Assembly (NCBI GenBank): GCA_028873695.1
Contig: JAPPNU010000014.1
Coordinates: 1 to 56,553 of the forward strand
Direction: 5' to 3'
Length of the DNA: 56,553 nt
Source of the DNA: Gemmatimonadota bacterium
GTDB lineage: Bacteria; Latescibacterota; UBA2968; GCA-2709665
Each line of letters starts with the position of its first letter. Position 1 is the stretch's first letter. The position numbers were made by a program, and so were the translations under genes. Positions 46,823 through 55,734 of this stretch are shown one piece after another. The notes beneath the pieces are model-generated. The model was not told the origin of the DNA and did no database searches. It was given only the letters and a program-made list of their open reading frames with translations.

Positions 46823-48790
46823 TCAATACGCGTGTACGCCGTGTCCCTGTCCCGGGAAAAAGATCACGTCCAGCACGTACCCCAGGGGAACGGCCAACGC
46901 GTATCCGACAATGGTCCCGATAAAGAACGGCACGGTCCGCCGGTAAAGCAGCATGCCGCCGGTTTTGATCACGATAAACTTGCAGACCCATGCGGCAAAG
47001 ATGCTGAAGGCCGCGTGCCTCGTCATGCCGGTGTAGCCCACCGCCAGCCCGGCCGGATGCACCGGCCACCAGTTGAACCGGTATCGCAGGTACGCCAGCA
47101 GGGCCATCCCCGCGGCGCCGGCCGCAAACAGGATGAACGGCGCCGCGTGAACCGGATCCGGGCTGCGCATGTGGCTCACGTATCCGTTCACGCTCGGGAC
47201 CGTTCTCCGGAAGAGCGCGATACTGCCGAAATTGTACGCTCCGCCGGAATATCCCCAGTAGAGCGTCAGGGCCACGGACGTCGCGATACTCGTCAACAGG
47301 CCCAGCCCCACAACCCACCCCAGCCGCTTGCGGTGGCGCTCCACCCGTTCAGCCAGCTTGGCAATCTGCGCGAAGGCCGGCATGAACAGACCCATGTTGT
47401 CATTGGCGAAAACGTTGGTAAACGCCATGGCCGTAAGCCCCGGCGCCGGAATGGACGCCGCGCCCGCGGTGCCCAGAATAAGCCCCTGGGCGCTCTGCGG
47501 CAGGTTGACGTAGAGCAGGCCGGTCTGCGCCACGATCCGCGCCAGACCCAGGTAACTGATGAACAGCGCCACGGTCAATGCCGTGGCCAGAAGCAGTCCC
47601 ATACCGGCCATCCGCAACCAGCAGATGACAAAAGCCACTCCCAGAATCAGGCCCCAGACCGCCCATCGGTACCGCATCAGCTCCCCGGCGTCCTCCGCTC
47701 CGCCCGTTCGACCCAGCGCCCGGCGAACCACGCGTCTGAGATGCCCCCGGGCCGTCCACAGCGCCAGGCCCACGTAGCACATCATCGCCCCGCCGCCCTG
47801 CCACGACACGTCCCCGCCGGAGAATCCCGCAACGCCCAGTCCGATCCTGGCGAACGCCGCGATCTCCATAATGTAGAACAGATGAAACAGCCAGATGCTC
47901 AGCAGCAGATCGAGGCCCGTCATGTACGCGAACCCGATCGTATAGAAATTCAGGCTGACGTGGACCATCGAGTACTGCGTAAAGTACACCCACAACTGCT
48001 GGTGAAACAGCCGGATCATCGGGAATCCGTGCACGAAGGCGGGCACCAGGTTCCAGACTTTGATCGCCAGCGCGGTTGCCAATCCCGCTATGAACAGCCG
48101 GTTCCGCAACAGCCCCGCCCATTCGCCTCTGCCCACGGCTCCCTCCGCCATGTCTGCGGCCACCGAGGGAATGGGATAGGCCAGTCGTTCGTGATCCGAC
48201 CATTGCCGGTGCAATACCGCAACCGTACAGAACGAAACCAGCGCGATCCCGCCCAGCAGCGCGGTCCACCAGAAGAGGGGAACCGCCCATTCCCCCCAGG
48301 GAATTCCTTCGCCCGGGGGAACACCCTCGAAGAGCCATCTCATGGCTCCCTGCGCGTTGGACGGCACCATCCATCCGGGCACGTGGGGCAGGAGGTACTC
48401 TCCCCACTGATTCTCCGGCGTGGCGAGATAGTGCGGGATGGCCAGCATGCCGATCCAGGTCGTGGACAGACCGAACGTCGGCACCATACCCCCGGCCAGA
48501 CCCGCACACAGCGCCGCCAGCAGTTCAGGGCCGGACATCGCCAATCTGGGAACGAACCGCCGGAGCACCGGAGTCGCCAGGACGAGGATCAGGAACGGCA
48601 CGAACACGCCCATGGGGAAATGGGTCCGGTTCAGCCATGATCCCCTGATGATATATAGCGAGTGCAGGCTCCAGAAATTGTGCAGAACGGCAATTCCCAG
48701 ACCTACGCTCAGGGCACGCGCCGAAACCCCGCGTATCGCCGATTTCGTGCCGGCTTCCCCGGCTTCGCGTTGCCCGGCAGGACTCGCCAT
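46823..48790 (-). CDS. DUF6785-family polytopic membrane protein, copy B
   Basis: A 655-residue integral membrane protein with more than ten hydrophobic segments, for example FPMGVFVPFLILVLATPVL, VPLFWWTALLGGIALVSFC and LLLATALTVALFISYLGLA. Conserved family stretches: YLATPENQWGEYLLPHVPGW, WSDHERLAYPIPSVAADM, GLLYVNLPQSAQGLILG and a C-terminal FNWWPVHPAGLAVGYTG. These define the DUF6785/DUF6784 proteins, common in Planctomycetota and relatives; they look like transporters, possibly of oligomers, but no substrate is known. GAGGA precedes the start. It lies 25 bases after the FtsX-fusion gene. It is a distant paralogue of 53547-55511, so the two may form a heterodimer or act at two steps. Confidence 0.8.
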   Translation of the reverse strand: MASPAGQREAGEAGTKSAIRGVSARALSVGLGIAVLHNFWSLHSLYIIRGSWLNRTHFPMGVFVPFLILVLATPVLRRFVPRLAMSGPELLAALCAGLAGGMVPTFGLSTTWIGMLAIPHYLATPENQWGEYLLPHVPGWMVPSNAQGAMRWLFEGVPPGEGIPWGEWAVPLFWWTALLGGIALVSFCTVAVLHRQWSDHERLAYPIPSVAADMAEGAVGRGEWAGLLRNRLFIAGLATALAIKVWNLVPAFVHGFPMIRLFHQQLWVYFTQYSMVHVSLNFYTIGFAYMTGLDLLLSIWLFHLFYIMEIAAFARIGLGVAGFSGGDVSWQGGGAMMCYVGLALWTARGHLRRVVRRALGRTGGAEDAGELMRYRWAVWGLILGVAFVICWLRMAGMGLLLATALTVALFISYLGLARIVAQTGLLYVNLPQSAQGLILGTAGAASIPAPGLTAMAFTNVFANDNMGLFMPAFAQIAKLAERVERHRKRLGWVVGLGLLTSIATSVALTLYWGYSGGAYNFGSIALFRRTVPSVNGYVSHMRSPDPVHAAPFILFAAGAAGMALLAYLRYRFNWWPVHPAGLAVGYTGMTRHAAFSIFAAWVCKFIVIKTGGMLLYRRTVPFFIGTIVGYALAVPLGYVLDVIFFPGQGHGVHAY

Positions 48791-48815
48791 TCCGCGTTTT
48801 CCTCAGATTGACCGT

Positions 48816-51800
48816 TCAGGACGCCACCTCCCGGACAGACGACTCCAGTTCCGCCTCGCCCTGCCGTGCATAGTCTGTCTTCGTTTCCGGCGGCATTGTC
48901 TTCCATACCAGGAAGAGCTTCCGGAGGTCGTTCAGGAAGCCCCTGTTCACCCGCTGCCACGAGTTCACGTCTCCGCTCAGGCGATGAATACGGACCTCGA
49001 TGCGGTAGATATCGTGTTCTCCCGTGGGAATCGCATGCATCTGGACGTCCTGGCTGATGCCCAGATCGTATGGCGCCAGCCACGTCCGCAGCGCGATCGT
49101 ATACCCCGTGTCGGCCTGAAGCGGATCCGACCCGAAACGCACGTCCCTTGAAACGAACCGGCCCAGCGAACCCTCGCCGAACGACTCGAAACACCGAAAG
49201 AGATAGGTGTACATCCCCAAAGCTTCCGATCCCGCCAGGGTAAACGGAAAGTCGAATAACCAGTCGTCCCCGTCCGGATTCGGAAACTGCCACCGCCGCG
49301 TCACGTCGGGTACGGACATCTGTTCGGCTTTCCTGGCCGGATAGAGGGTGGACAGGAACACGGCCAGCATCACCAGCAGCGTGGAAGAAACCGCAGACAG
49401 GGAAGAATAGTTTAACGACAGCCCGCCCAGCGCCCCCCGTTCGTACAGGAACATCGCCACCGTCTGGCCGATCAGATAACCGAACGCCGCCCCCAGCGTG
49501 GCGAACACGGCGGCCTCGGCCAGAAAGAGCGCGGAAATGTGGCTTGGCGCCAGGCCCACCGCAGAATATACGCCGATTTCGCGGAATCTTTCATACACGG
49601 CGCCCATCATCGTATTCAGGACGATGAGCGAGGCGATCACGAGCGGGATGAAGAGATTCGCGATGCCGGAAAGCGAGGTGGTGCCTATGGAGCTGTATAC
49701 CGTCACCTCGTCGTCGATCCCGACGAACATCGTCAGCGCAACCCTGGACATGAAGTCTTCGATCTGCCGGCGGACGTCCCGGCTGGGATTGCCCTGAGCG
49801 TCTCTGAAATCGGTGATCGCGATCGATCTGAGGGTGCCCCCTATTTCAATGACGAATTCGTACGGGAGCAACGCCGTATTGCTCATGTCCAGGTGAATGA
49901 ACGCCTCGATCGGCTCCGCTCCCATCAACCTCGGGTCCTGGCTCAGATTGCGCCAGTCGCTCGTTCCCGCGGTCTCCATCGTCGTGTCGATGGGCGTCGG
50001 GCGTTCGTCATCCATATCCGCAAGCCGATCCACGGCCCGGGAGTCCAGAATACCGACCACCGCCAGTTCCACCCCCAACATACGCACCCGCGCCCGGCCG
50101 GCTTCCACGTCCGCACCGGTGATCCCCACGAGTTCCGCAAGTTCGCCCGGCAGGATGACCGCGTGCCGTTCGCCCTCCCGGAACCAGCGGCCGGCTGTCA
50201 GCAGCCCGTCCATCCCCAGCACCCCGGGCTCCTCCGGCGTCACGCCCAGCAGCCCGTTTGCGAAACTCCGCCGGCCGCTTTCGGGTTCCTCAAAGTCGAT
50301 ATACGCCCGCTCGCCTCGCTTTTCGGAAATATAAAACGCCCGGGGCGCAACCCGGGCGAAACCGCCGAAGTGACTCTGGATATAGGTCAGTGCGGAGGGC
50401 TGCATGCCCCGCCAGTTCCGGTCTCTCACCAGCGCTCCCTGGTAGGGCGGCCGGTTGTCCCTCGGCAACTTGTAGAAACGCAAGTACGTCTGAACCGACG
50501 TAAACGAAAGCACCGTGAAGGTGAGCAGGGTCAGCGTAACCGCCGTGAGCCCGCTCCGAAGCGGGCGTTTTCGCAGATTCGAGACCCCCAGCGTAAACGC
50601 CACAATGGTCGCCGAGATCCGTCCCACGTCCTCTTCGTAGACACCCGTTGCGGACTGCTTCAGGCGTCTTACCTGGTCGGCGAACCTGGACACCACGATC
50701 ACCATTGCCACCCCGCCGAGACACAGAATCACAAAGGCGAGAAAGATGATGTACGGAGAACCGGACAGTTGAAACGCGGGATGCACCCACCGCAGGGCCA
50801 GAAACATGGCAATGAGAATCGCGGCGAATCCGATAATCCGTTTGTGGACGTCGGGAAACCCGAAGAACAGCCGCTCGCAGAAGAACGAGAACGGCAGCAG
50901 CAGAACGAAATAGAAGATGACGCCGCGAACCGTGTCGTTGGCTGTCTCCTTCACCTCCGGGTAGCCGCGCGCCTCGAGCCCCCAGCCCTCCCTCGCCGAT
51001 GCAATGAACCGGTCGTACCGGAGGTTTTCCAGGTGGCTGTTCGCCTCGAGCAGAGACGCGCGCGCGCGGTCGTGAAGCCGGGAAAGCCTCTGGTTTTCCA
51101 CGCCGTACCGGGCCAGTTGCTTCATCCGGACGTCATCCACGATCCACATATCCCGCGCCGCGCGGTATGAAGGCAGGGTAATTGCATTCCCGTCCGGGAC
51201 GTACCCGGCTCCCATGGACCGCTTCACCGTCTCCGCGTTGACCTGTTGCGGAGAAACCGGATCGGTCAACAGGTCTTCAGGCGCGTTGATGAGCAGGTAC
51301 TTGATGCCGAAGAGCCCGCTGCTCATCAGGATCTTGATCCGTTCGCCCGGCGGCGCGAATGCCACCGAAGCCTGCGTGACCTTTCCTTCCTTTCGGCCCT
51401 GGTTGGCCACGTAACGAAATCCGTATTCAATCGGTTCGCTGTTATCCCTTCCCAGTACCTTCATGTGGTCCAGCACGGACAGATAGCTCGAATCCACAAT
51501 CTCGAACAGGCTCAGCGACCGGCACCTGAACAGCACGCCCATCATCTCGTTGTCCCACCACCCGTATCCCTGAACCAGGGGATACTTCCCGTTTCTTCCA
51601 TCCGAACCGGCGCCGTCTATTCCCATGTCCGGCGCAGAGACGATCCGCCCCTCCGCGTCGAGTTCGTACGCCAGGACCTGGTTTGAAAAGCGGTTTCTGA
51701 CAATGTCGAATTCAAACCGGCCGGTCTGCGCGACCGCTTTCCTGGAACCGTACAACGCGCCTCTGGAGACCGGGCCCTCGTAAATCGGACCTCCGGTGGT

Positions 51801-53525
51801 CTGTGTGACCATCAGTGTCCTGACGCCGGCCAGGCTGCCCGGGCCCGGCTGTTTGTACGTCACCAGCGCTCCGGGAACCGGCACCCTGGGAATCGCGAAG
51901 TCCACGTCCCGGTCGAACCAGAGAATCCGACCGGACAGGCGGTGCCCCCGGTCCATCAGCCGAAGCTGGGTCTCGCGGAAAAAGCCCGGGTCGTTACCCG
52001 CCCTGATCATCATTGCGGCCACCGACCGCACCTGGTCGGTCAGGCGGTCGAAGGCCATCGCACCGGGAAGATCGAGCGGCGTGTCGGTACGGACGCGACC
52101 GTCGTACAGGGTCACCAGCGTCATCGCCTCCTGACCGACGAATACGGCGGCCTCGCTCTCCAAAGCCAGCGGGACCGGCATATACGACGTCCATGGGCGT
52201 TTGGCCGGGGCCACGACGTCCACGTAGCGCGCTTCATCCGGAAAGAGCGCCCTGGTGTACTCGCGGAACCGGTGCGAGTAGGGCGTCAGCAGGTTTTTCA
52301 GGTATTCGTCCGTCCCCTTGCGGGCGTTGTAGAAGGTGCCCATCGCGAATCCGCCCACCTGTCTGCTGCGGCTGGACAGATCCAGCCCCACGAACAGGCT
52401 GAAGTCGATCCGGTCGCCGTCGGGGATCCGGTCGCGAAAATAGTCGCTTCGACGGGAATGCCTGAAGAGAAAATCGTTGATTCCCGTCAGCCCCTCGAAG
52501 TGCGCCGACGTCGCCAGAAAGAGGAAGGAGTGCCGGAAACCGTGCCGTTTCAGCGAACGGATCACCTCGAGCAGTGCGGCGGCGCCCGAGGCGCTTTCGG
52601 CGCCCGGGGCGAGGGCGGGCACGACGGACATGGCGTCATAATAGGCGCCAACCACTATCAGCCGGTCCTTCCACCTGGCGCCCGTTCCGCCCGGAATGCG
52701 CTCCTCGGATCCCGGCAGATATCCGAAGACGTTGGCCGACGTCACCGTCTCCCAGTCCATCCGGGCGTTGAGACGCACCCTGACGTCCCCGCGCTCGACG
52801 TCCCGCAGAAGGCGTTGCGCATCCTCCCGGTTCACCCAGAACCGGGGCACGTTCACGGGCACCTCCAGAAACTTGTCCTCCGCCTCTCCGCGGGTTACGT
52901 TCCCGTCGTCGAAGAACAGAATGGCCCTCGCGCCGAGGGTCATCGCGTTCAGGTAATTCTGTCCGCAGCCGAAATCCATCAATACGACGCTTCCGTCCAC
53001 GACCGACCCGTTGTAATCCGAAAAATTCCCGCGCCGTCCATAGATCAGACGCCCGTCGACGCCTTCGGCCGGAAGCGTCGGCGTACGGACGTCGTTCGGC
53101 CAGAGGCCGTAGACGGGGATCTCCTCCCCGGTGGCAGCCACCCTCAGTACGCCGCCCCGGTCGACCGGCACGGTCACGTCGAAGGTCTCGGTGGTGACCC
53201 GCTCCAGACCCAGCGTCTCGAACTGAGACCTGATGTAGTCCCGCGCATGCCGCTCGCCGCCGTATCCCACCACGCGCGACGGCATCCGGGTCAGGGCCGC
53301 GACATGGGAGCGGACGTCGTCTTCCGTGATTCCATCCACAATTCGGCGTACCGCCCGATCCGCGGCCGACAGGTCCCCCCGAACCCGTTCCGGCGGCGGC
53401 GACTGCCGGATGTCGAGCGTATCCCGTATCACGTCGGACACGTTCTCGGGGTCGAACACCACCACGAGCGCGAGGACGCCAAGCGTCAGCAGAACGAGAA
53501 GCGCTCGCTTGATACCGTCAATCAT
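48816..53525 (-). CDS. FtsX-like permease fused to a degenerate M28 peptidase-like ectodomain
   Basis: A 1569-residue membrane protein. Residues 8-23 are a signal anchor; about 140-240 look like a PA domain; 285-450 an M28 fold. The M28 metal positions are altered: GAYYDAMS has Tyr295 where zinc-binding His is expected, PGAESASG lacks the bridging Asp pair, and TSAHFEGLTG replaces the Glu-Glu motif. A central group of four membrane segments (from about residue 870) and a C-terminal FtsX domain (IVLNTMMGAVYERFREIGVY, ALFLAEAAVFATLGAAFGYL) follow. No ABC ATPase gene is in the window. It lies between two DUF6785 genes with gaps of 21 and 25 bases. AAGGA precedes the start. It could be a ligand-sensing or assembly permease rather than a protease. 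Confidence 0.8.
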   Translation of the reverse strand: MIDGIKRALLVLLTLGVLALVVVFDPENVSDVIRDTLDIRQSPPPERVRGDLSAADRAVRRIVDGITEDDVRSHVAALTRMPSRVVGYGGERHARDYIRSQFETLGLERVTTETFDVTVPVDRGGVLRVAATGEEIPVYGLWPNDVRTPTLPAEGVDGRLIYGRRGNFSDYNGSVVDGSVVLMDFGCGQNYLNAMTLGARAILFFDDGNVTRGEAEDKFLEVPVNVPRFWVNREDAQRLLRDVERGDVRVRLNARMDWETVTSANVFGYLPGSEERIPGGTGARWKDRLIVVGAYYDAMSVVPALAPGAESASGAAALLEVIRSLKRHGFRHSFLFLATSAHFEGLTGINDFLFRHSRRSDYFRDRIPDGDRIDFSLFVGLDLSSRSRQVGGFAMGTFYNARKGTDEYLKNLLTPYSHRFREYTRALFPDEARYVDVVAPAKRPWTSYMPVPLALESEAAVFVGQEAMTLVTLYDGRVRTDTPLDLPGAMAFDRLTDQVRSVAAMMIRAGNDPGFFRETQLRLMDRGHRLSGRILWFDRDVDFAIPRVPVPGALVTYKQPGPGSLAGVRTLMVTQTTGGPIYEGPVSRGALYGSRKAVAQTGRFEFDIVRNRFSNQVLAYELDAEGRIVSAPDMGIDGAGSDGRNGKYPLVQGYGWWDNEMMGVLFRCRSLSLFEIVDSSYLSVLDHMKVLGRDNSEPIEYGFRYVANQGRKEGKVTQASVAFAPPGERIKILMSSGLFGIKYLLINAPEDLLTDPVSPQQVNAETVKRSMGAGYVPDGNAITLPSYRAARDMWIVDDVRMKQLARYGVENQRLSRLHDRARASLLEANSHLENLRYDRFIASAREGWGLEARGYPEVKETANDTVRGVIFYFVLLLPFSFFCERLFFGFPDVHKRIIGFAAILIAMFLALRWVHPAFQLSGSPYIIFLAFVILCLGGVAMVIVVSRFADQVRRLKQSATGVYEEDVGRISATIVAFTLGVSNLRKRPLRSGLTAVTLTLLTFTVLSFTSVQTYLRFYKLPRDNRPPYQGALVRDRNWRGMQPSALTYIQSHFGGFARVAPRAFYISEKRGERAYIDFEEPESGRRSFANGLLGVTPEEPGVLGMDGLLTAGRWFREGERHAVILPGELAELVGITGADVEAGRARVRMLGVELAVVGILDSRAVDRLADMDDERPTPIDTTMETAGTSDWRNLSQDPRLMGAEPIEAFIHLDMSNTALLPYEFVIEIGGTLRSIAITDFRDAQGNPSRDVRRQIEDFMSRVALTMFVGIDDEVTVYSSIGTTSLSGIANLFIPLVIASLIVLNTMMGAVYERFREIGVYSAVGLAPSHISALFLAEAAVFATLGAAFGYLIGQTVAMFLYERGALGGLSLNYSSLSAVSSTLLVMLAVFLSTLYPARKAEQMSVPDVTRRWQFPNPDGDDWLFDFPFTLAGSEALGMYTYLFRCFESFGEGSLGRFVSRDVRFGSDPLQADTGYTIALRTWLAPYDLGISQDVQMHAIPTGEHDIYRIEVRIHRLSGDVNSWQRVNRGFLNDLRKLFLVWKTMPPETKTDYARQGEAELESSVREVAS

Positions 53526-53546
53526 CGTTGGTCCTTACGCGCGGAA

Positions 53547-55511
53547 CTATTCGATCCACGGGTGGATGCTGTGACCGGCTCCCGGGAACATGAACATGTC
53601 CACCAGGAACGCCCCCGTTATGCCCAGAACGTGCCCCACAAGCAGGCCGAGGAAGAACGGCTGCGCCTGCCGAAAGAGCGAATTCCCGCCAACCCGCAGG
53701 ATAACCGTCTTGCACGACCACGCCAGAAACAGCGTCAGCGCGAAATTCCGTACCAGGTCCGTACCCATGATGGCGAACCCCACCGGGTGGATCGGCCACC
53801 ACGGAAACCGGTAGCGCAGGAACGTGAGGACGACCATAGCGGCGGCGCCGATGCCAAAGAACATGATCCGGTTCCAGTCGACGTCGAACGGCTCCTTGAT
53901 CTTGCTCACGGTATCCGGGAAATTATGCACGCCCCCGCAGATGAAGCCGTGTCCGAAATTCTCGGCGCCGCGGGTATAGCCCAGAAAGAGCGTCCCGATG
54001 ATCACGACCAGGGTTGTCGCCAGGAAGGACAGGGCCACCGCCCAGAACAGGCGCCTTCCACGGTCCCGGACCTGTTCGCCTACCTTGGCCACGTGCGACA
54101 TCTGCGAGGTCGAATTCGCGTGGATCGGGTAGGAAAACAGGAGCGTGGTCAGGCTGGACGGCGACACGGCTTTGGCGCCCAGCAGATAGACCGAAAAACT
54201 CTGCGCCGTCATCGGCCCCTGCACGTACAGAAGGCCCGACTCGGCAATAATCCGCGCCACCCCGATATAGAGAATGAACAGCATCGCCACGAGCGGGATG
54301 GCCATCTGCAGGTCCATGCCCGCCCGGTTCAGCCACACGACCGTGAATACGAACCCAACGAGAATGCCGACGACCGCCGTGCGGTACGACAACATCTCGC
54401 GCGAATCGTCCACGGAATGATCGGACCGCCAGGCTTTAATCACGACGTCTTTCAGGTGGCGCCTGGCCATCCACAGACCGAACAGCACGAAGACGCAGAA
54501 CGCGCCCAGGCCCTGCCAGCTCGATGCCGCGTCATAGGAGCCGTACCGGTCGCCGCGCCCGCCGATACTGTAGCCCAGCCGGTTGAAAATCCCGAATTCC
54601 AGCACGAAAACCGCGAAGAAGAACCACACGCTGAACAGAACGTCCAGATTCGCGAAATATGAAAACGCGAACGTGAACGGATCGATATAGCTGAACATCG
54701 GCGGCATATCCCGCCCGAAGAAGGCGTACACGCGCCCCCGAACCGGCATTTCGGGAAAGGCGGGGGAGATCCAGGGCAGCGCATTCCAGAAAATGAAGAC
54801 GAACGCGAACCCCGCCCCGAACCAGAACAGCTTTCCCCGAGCGAATTTCGGCCACAGACCGCCCGTGTCGGAGCCGGAGGCCATCTCCACGATGGGTTCC
54901 AGGACCGGGTATCGCAAGCGCTCGTGCTCCACCCATTGTTTCCTGAGTATCACCGAAAGCGAAGCTGCGGCGAAAGCCAGCACGCAGAACAGAAGCACCC
55001 ACCAGAACATGGGAACGACCCACGCTCCCCAGGGAATCGTGCCCTGACCGCCCGGCAGGCCATTGAACAGAAGCGTAACGGCGCCGTCCACGTCGAGAGG
55101 CGCGACCCACGACGGCAGGTGCGGGTGAAGCAGGCTGCCCCACTGGTTTTCCGGGGTGGCCAGGTAGTACGGTATAGTTATAAAGGCATACAATGCCGAG
55201 ATCGGCGCGCCGCCCATCAGTCCCATCGCGAATATCGTCAGAATCTCCGCGAGGCTCAGCCCCGCCGACCGGACGACCCGCTTCAGGAAGGGATTCAGGA
55301 TGAACAGGACCAGGAGGATCGCGATAAACAGGGCGGGCGAAAGAAATCCGGCCGTCACGCCGGAGGACCGGATCACCCGGCTGGAAAAGATACCCCAGCC
55401 CTGTATGAACAGGGCGACGCCGAGCCCGATGGCGACGGCCCGCATGGTTACGCCGCGTGTTGCGAGGCCTGGCGCCGATTCAGGAATCGAATCCGGTTGC
55501 GCTTGCTGCAT
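53547..55511 (-). CDS. DUF6785-family polytopic membrane protein, copy A
   Basis: A 654-residue integral membrane protein and the first gene of the right-hand transcript. Hydrophobic segments include SPALFIAILLVLFILNPFL, FWWVLLFCVLAFAAASLSVI and FVFVFIFWNALPWI. It shares with copy B the stretches YLATPENQWG, EHERLRYPVLEPIVEM, SWQGLGAFCVFVLFGLWMAR, ESGLLYVQGPMTAQSFSVYL and FPWWPIHPVGFAIMGT. The start follows GGAGG by 5 bases and a promoter-like site lies about 110 bases upstream. Transport of oligosaccharides or related molecules is inferred from topology and from the lyase context; the family is not characterised. Confidence 0.8.
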   Translation of the reverse strand: MQQAQPDSIPESAPGLATRGVTMRAVAIGLGVALFIQGWGIFSSRVIRSSGVTAGFLSPALFIAILLVLFILNPFLKRVVRSAGLSLAEILTIFAMGLMGGAPISALYAFITIPYYLATPENQWGSLLHPHLPSWVAPLDVDGAVTLLFNGLPGGQGTIPWGAWVVPMFWWVLLFCVLAFAAASLSVILRKQWVEHERLRYPVLEPIVEMASGSDTGGLWPKFARGKLFWFGAGFAFVFIFWNALPWISPAFPEMPVRGRVYAFFGRDMPPMFSYIDPFTFAFSYFANLDVLFSVWFFFAVFVLEFGIFNRLGYSIGGRGDRYGSYDAASSWQGLGAFCVFVLFGLWMARRHLKDVVIKAWRSDHSVDDSREMLSYRTAVVGILVGFVFTVVWLNRAGMDLQMAIPLVAMLFILYIGVARIIAESGLLYVQGPMTAQSFSVYLLGAKAVSPSSLTTLLFSYPIHANSTSQMSHVAKVGEQVRDRGRRLFWAVALSFLATTLVVIIGTLFLGYTRGAENFGHGFICGGVHNFPDTVSKIKEPFDVDWNRIMFFGIGAAAMVVLTFLRYRFPWWPIHPVGFAIMGTDLVRNFALTLFLAWSCKTVILRVGGNSLFRQAQPFFLGLLVGHVLGITGAFLVDMFMFPGAGHSIHPWIE

Positions 55512-55621
55512 ATCTCCCTCCGGGTTTATCGGCGCCGAATATGGGCCGGGTCTTCACGCGCCCGGTCGGCCCGACGGCCTGCCGTCCTGACTGCTACGGA
55601 AAACGGGCGCCCATGACGCGC

Positions 55622-55649
55622 ATAATATGGAAATATCTTGAATTTTCAA
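55622..55649 (-). promoter_or_regulatory. Promoter-like site before the right-hand transcript
   Basis: Read on the minus strand: TTGAAA (55644-55649), 16-base spacer, TATTAT (55622-55627), in a short AT-rich island inside GC-rich DNA. An inverted repeat CTTGAA-TT-TTCAAG (55637-55650) covers the -35 box and could be an operator. The transcript would start near 55615, about 100 bases before the DUF6785 copy A start. The rest of the gap between 55512 and 55734 shows nothing else. Confidence 0.55.
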
Positions 55650-55734
55650 GGGAAAAGGGCCTACCACGTCCGATCCCCGGGCCGTGTTATCGAACCCCGA
55701 TGCGACAATTCCGCGACTCGATTCCCTTCGGATC

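Noticed and set aside
48816..53525. A classic MacB/Lol-type ABC exporter
   Set aside because: The FtsX part fits, but no ATP-binding subunit is encoded in the window and the ectodomain is M28-like, not a MacB core domain.
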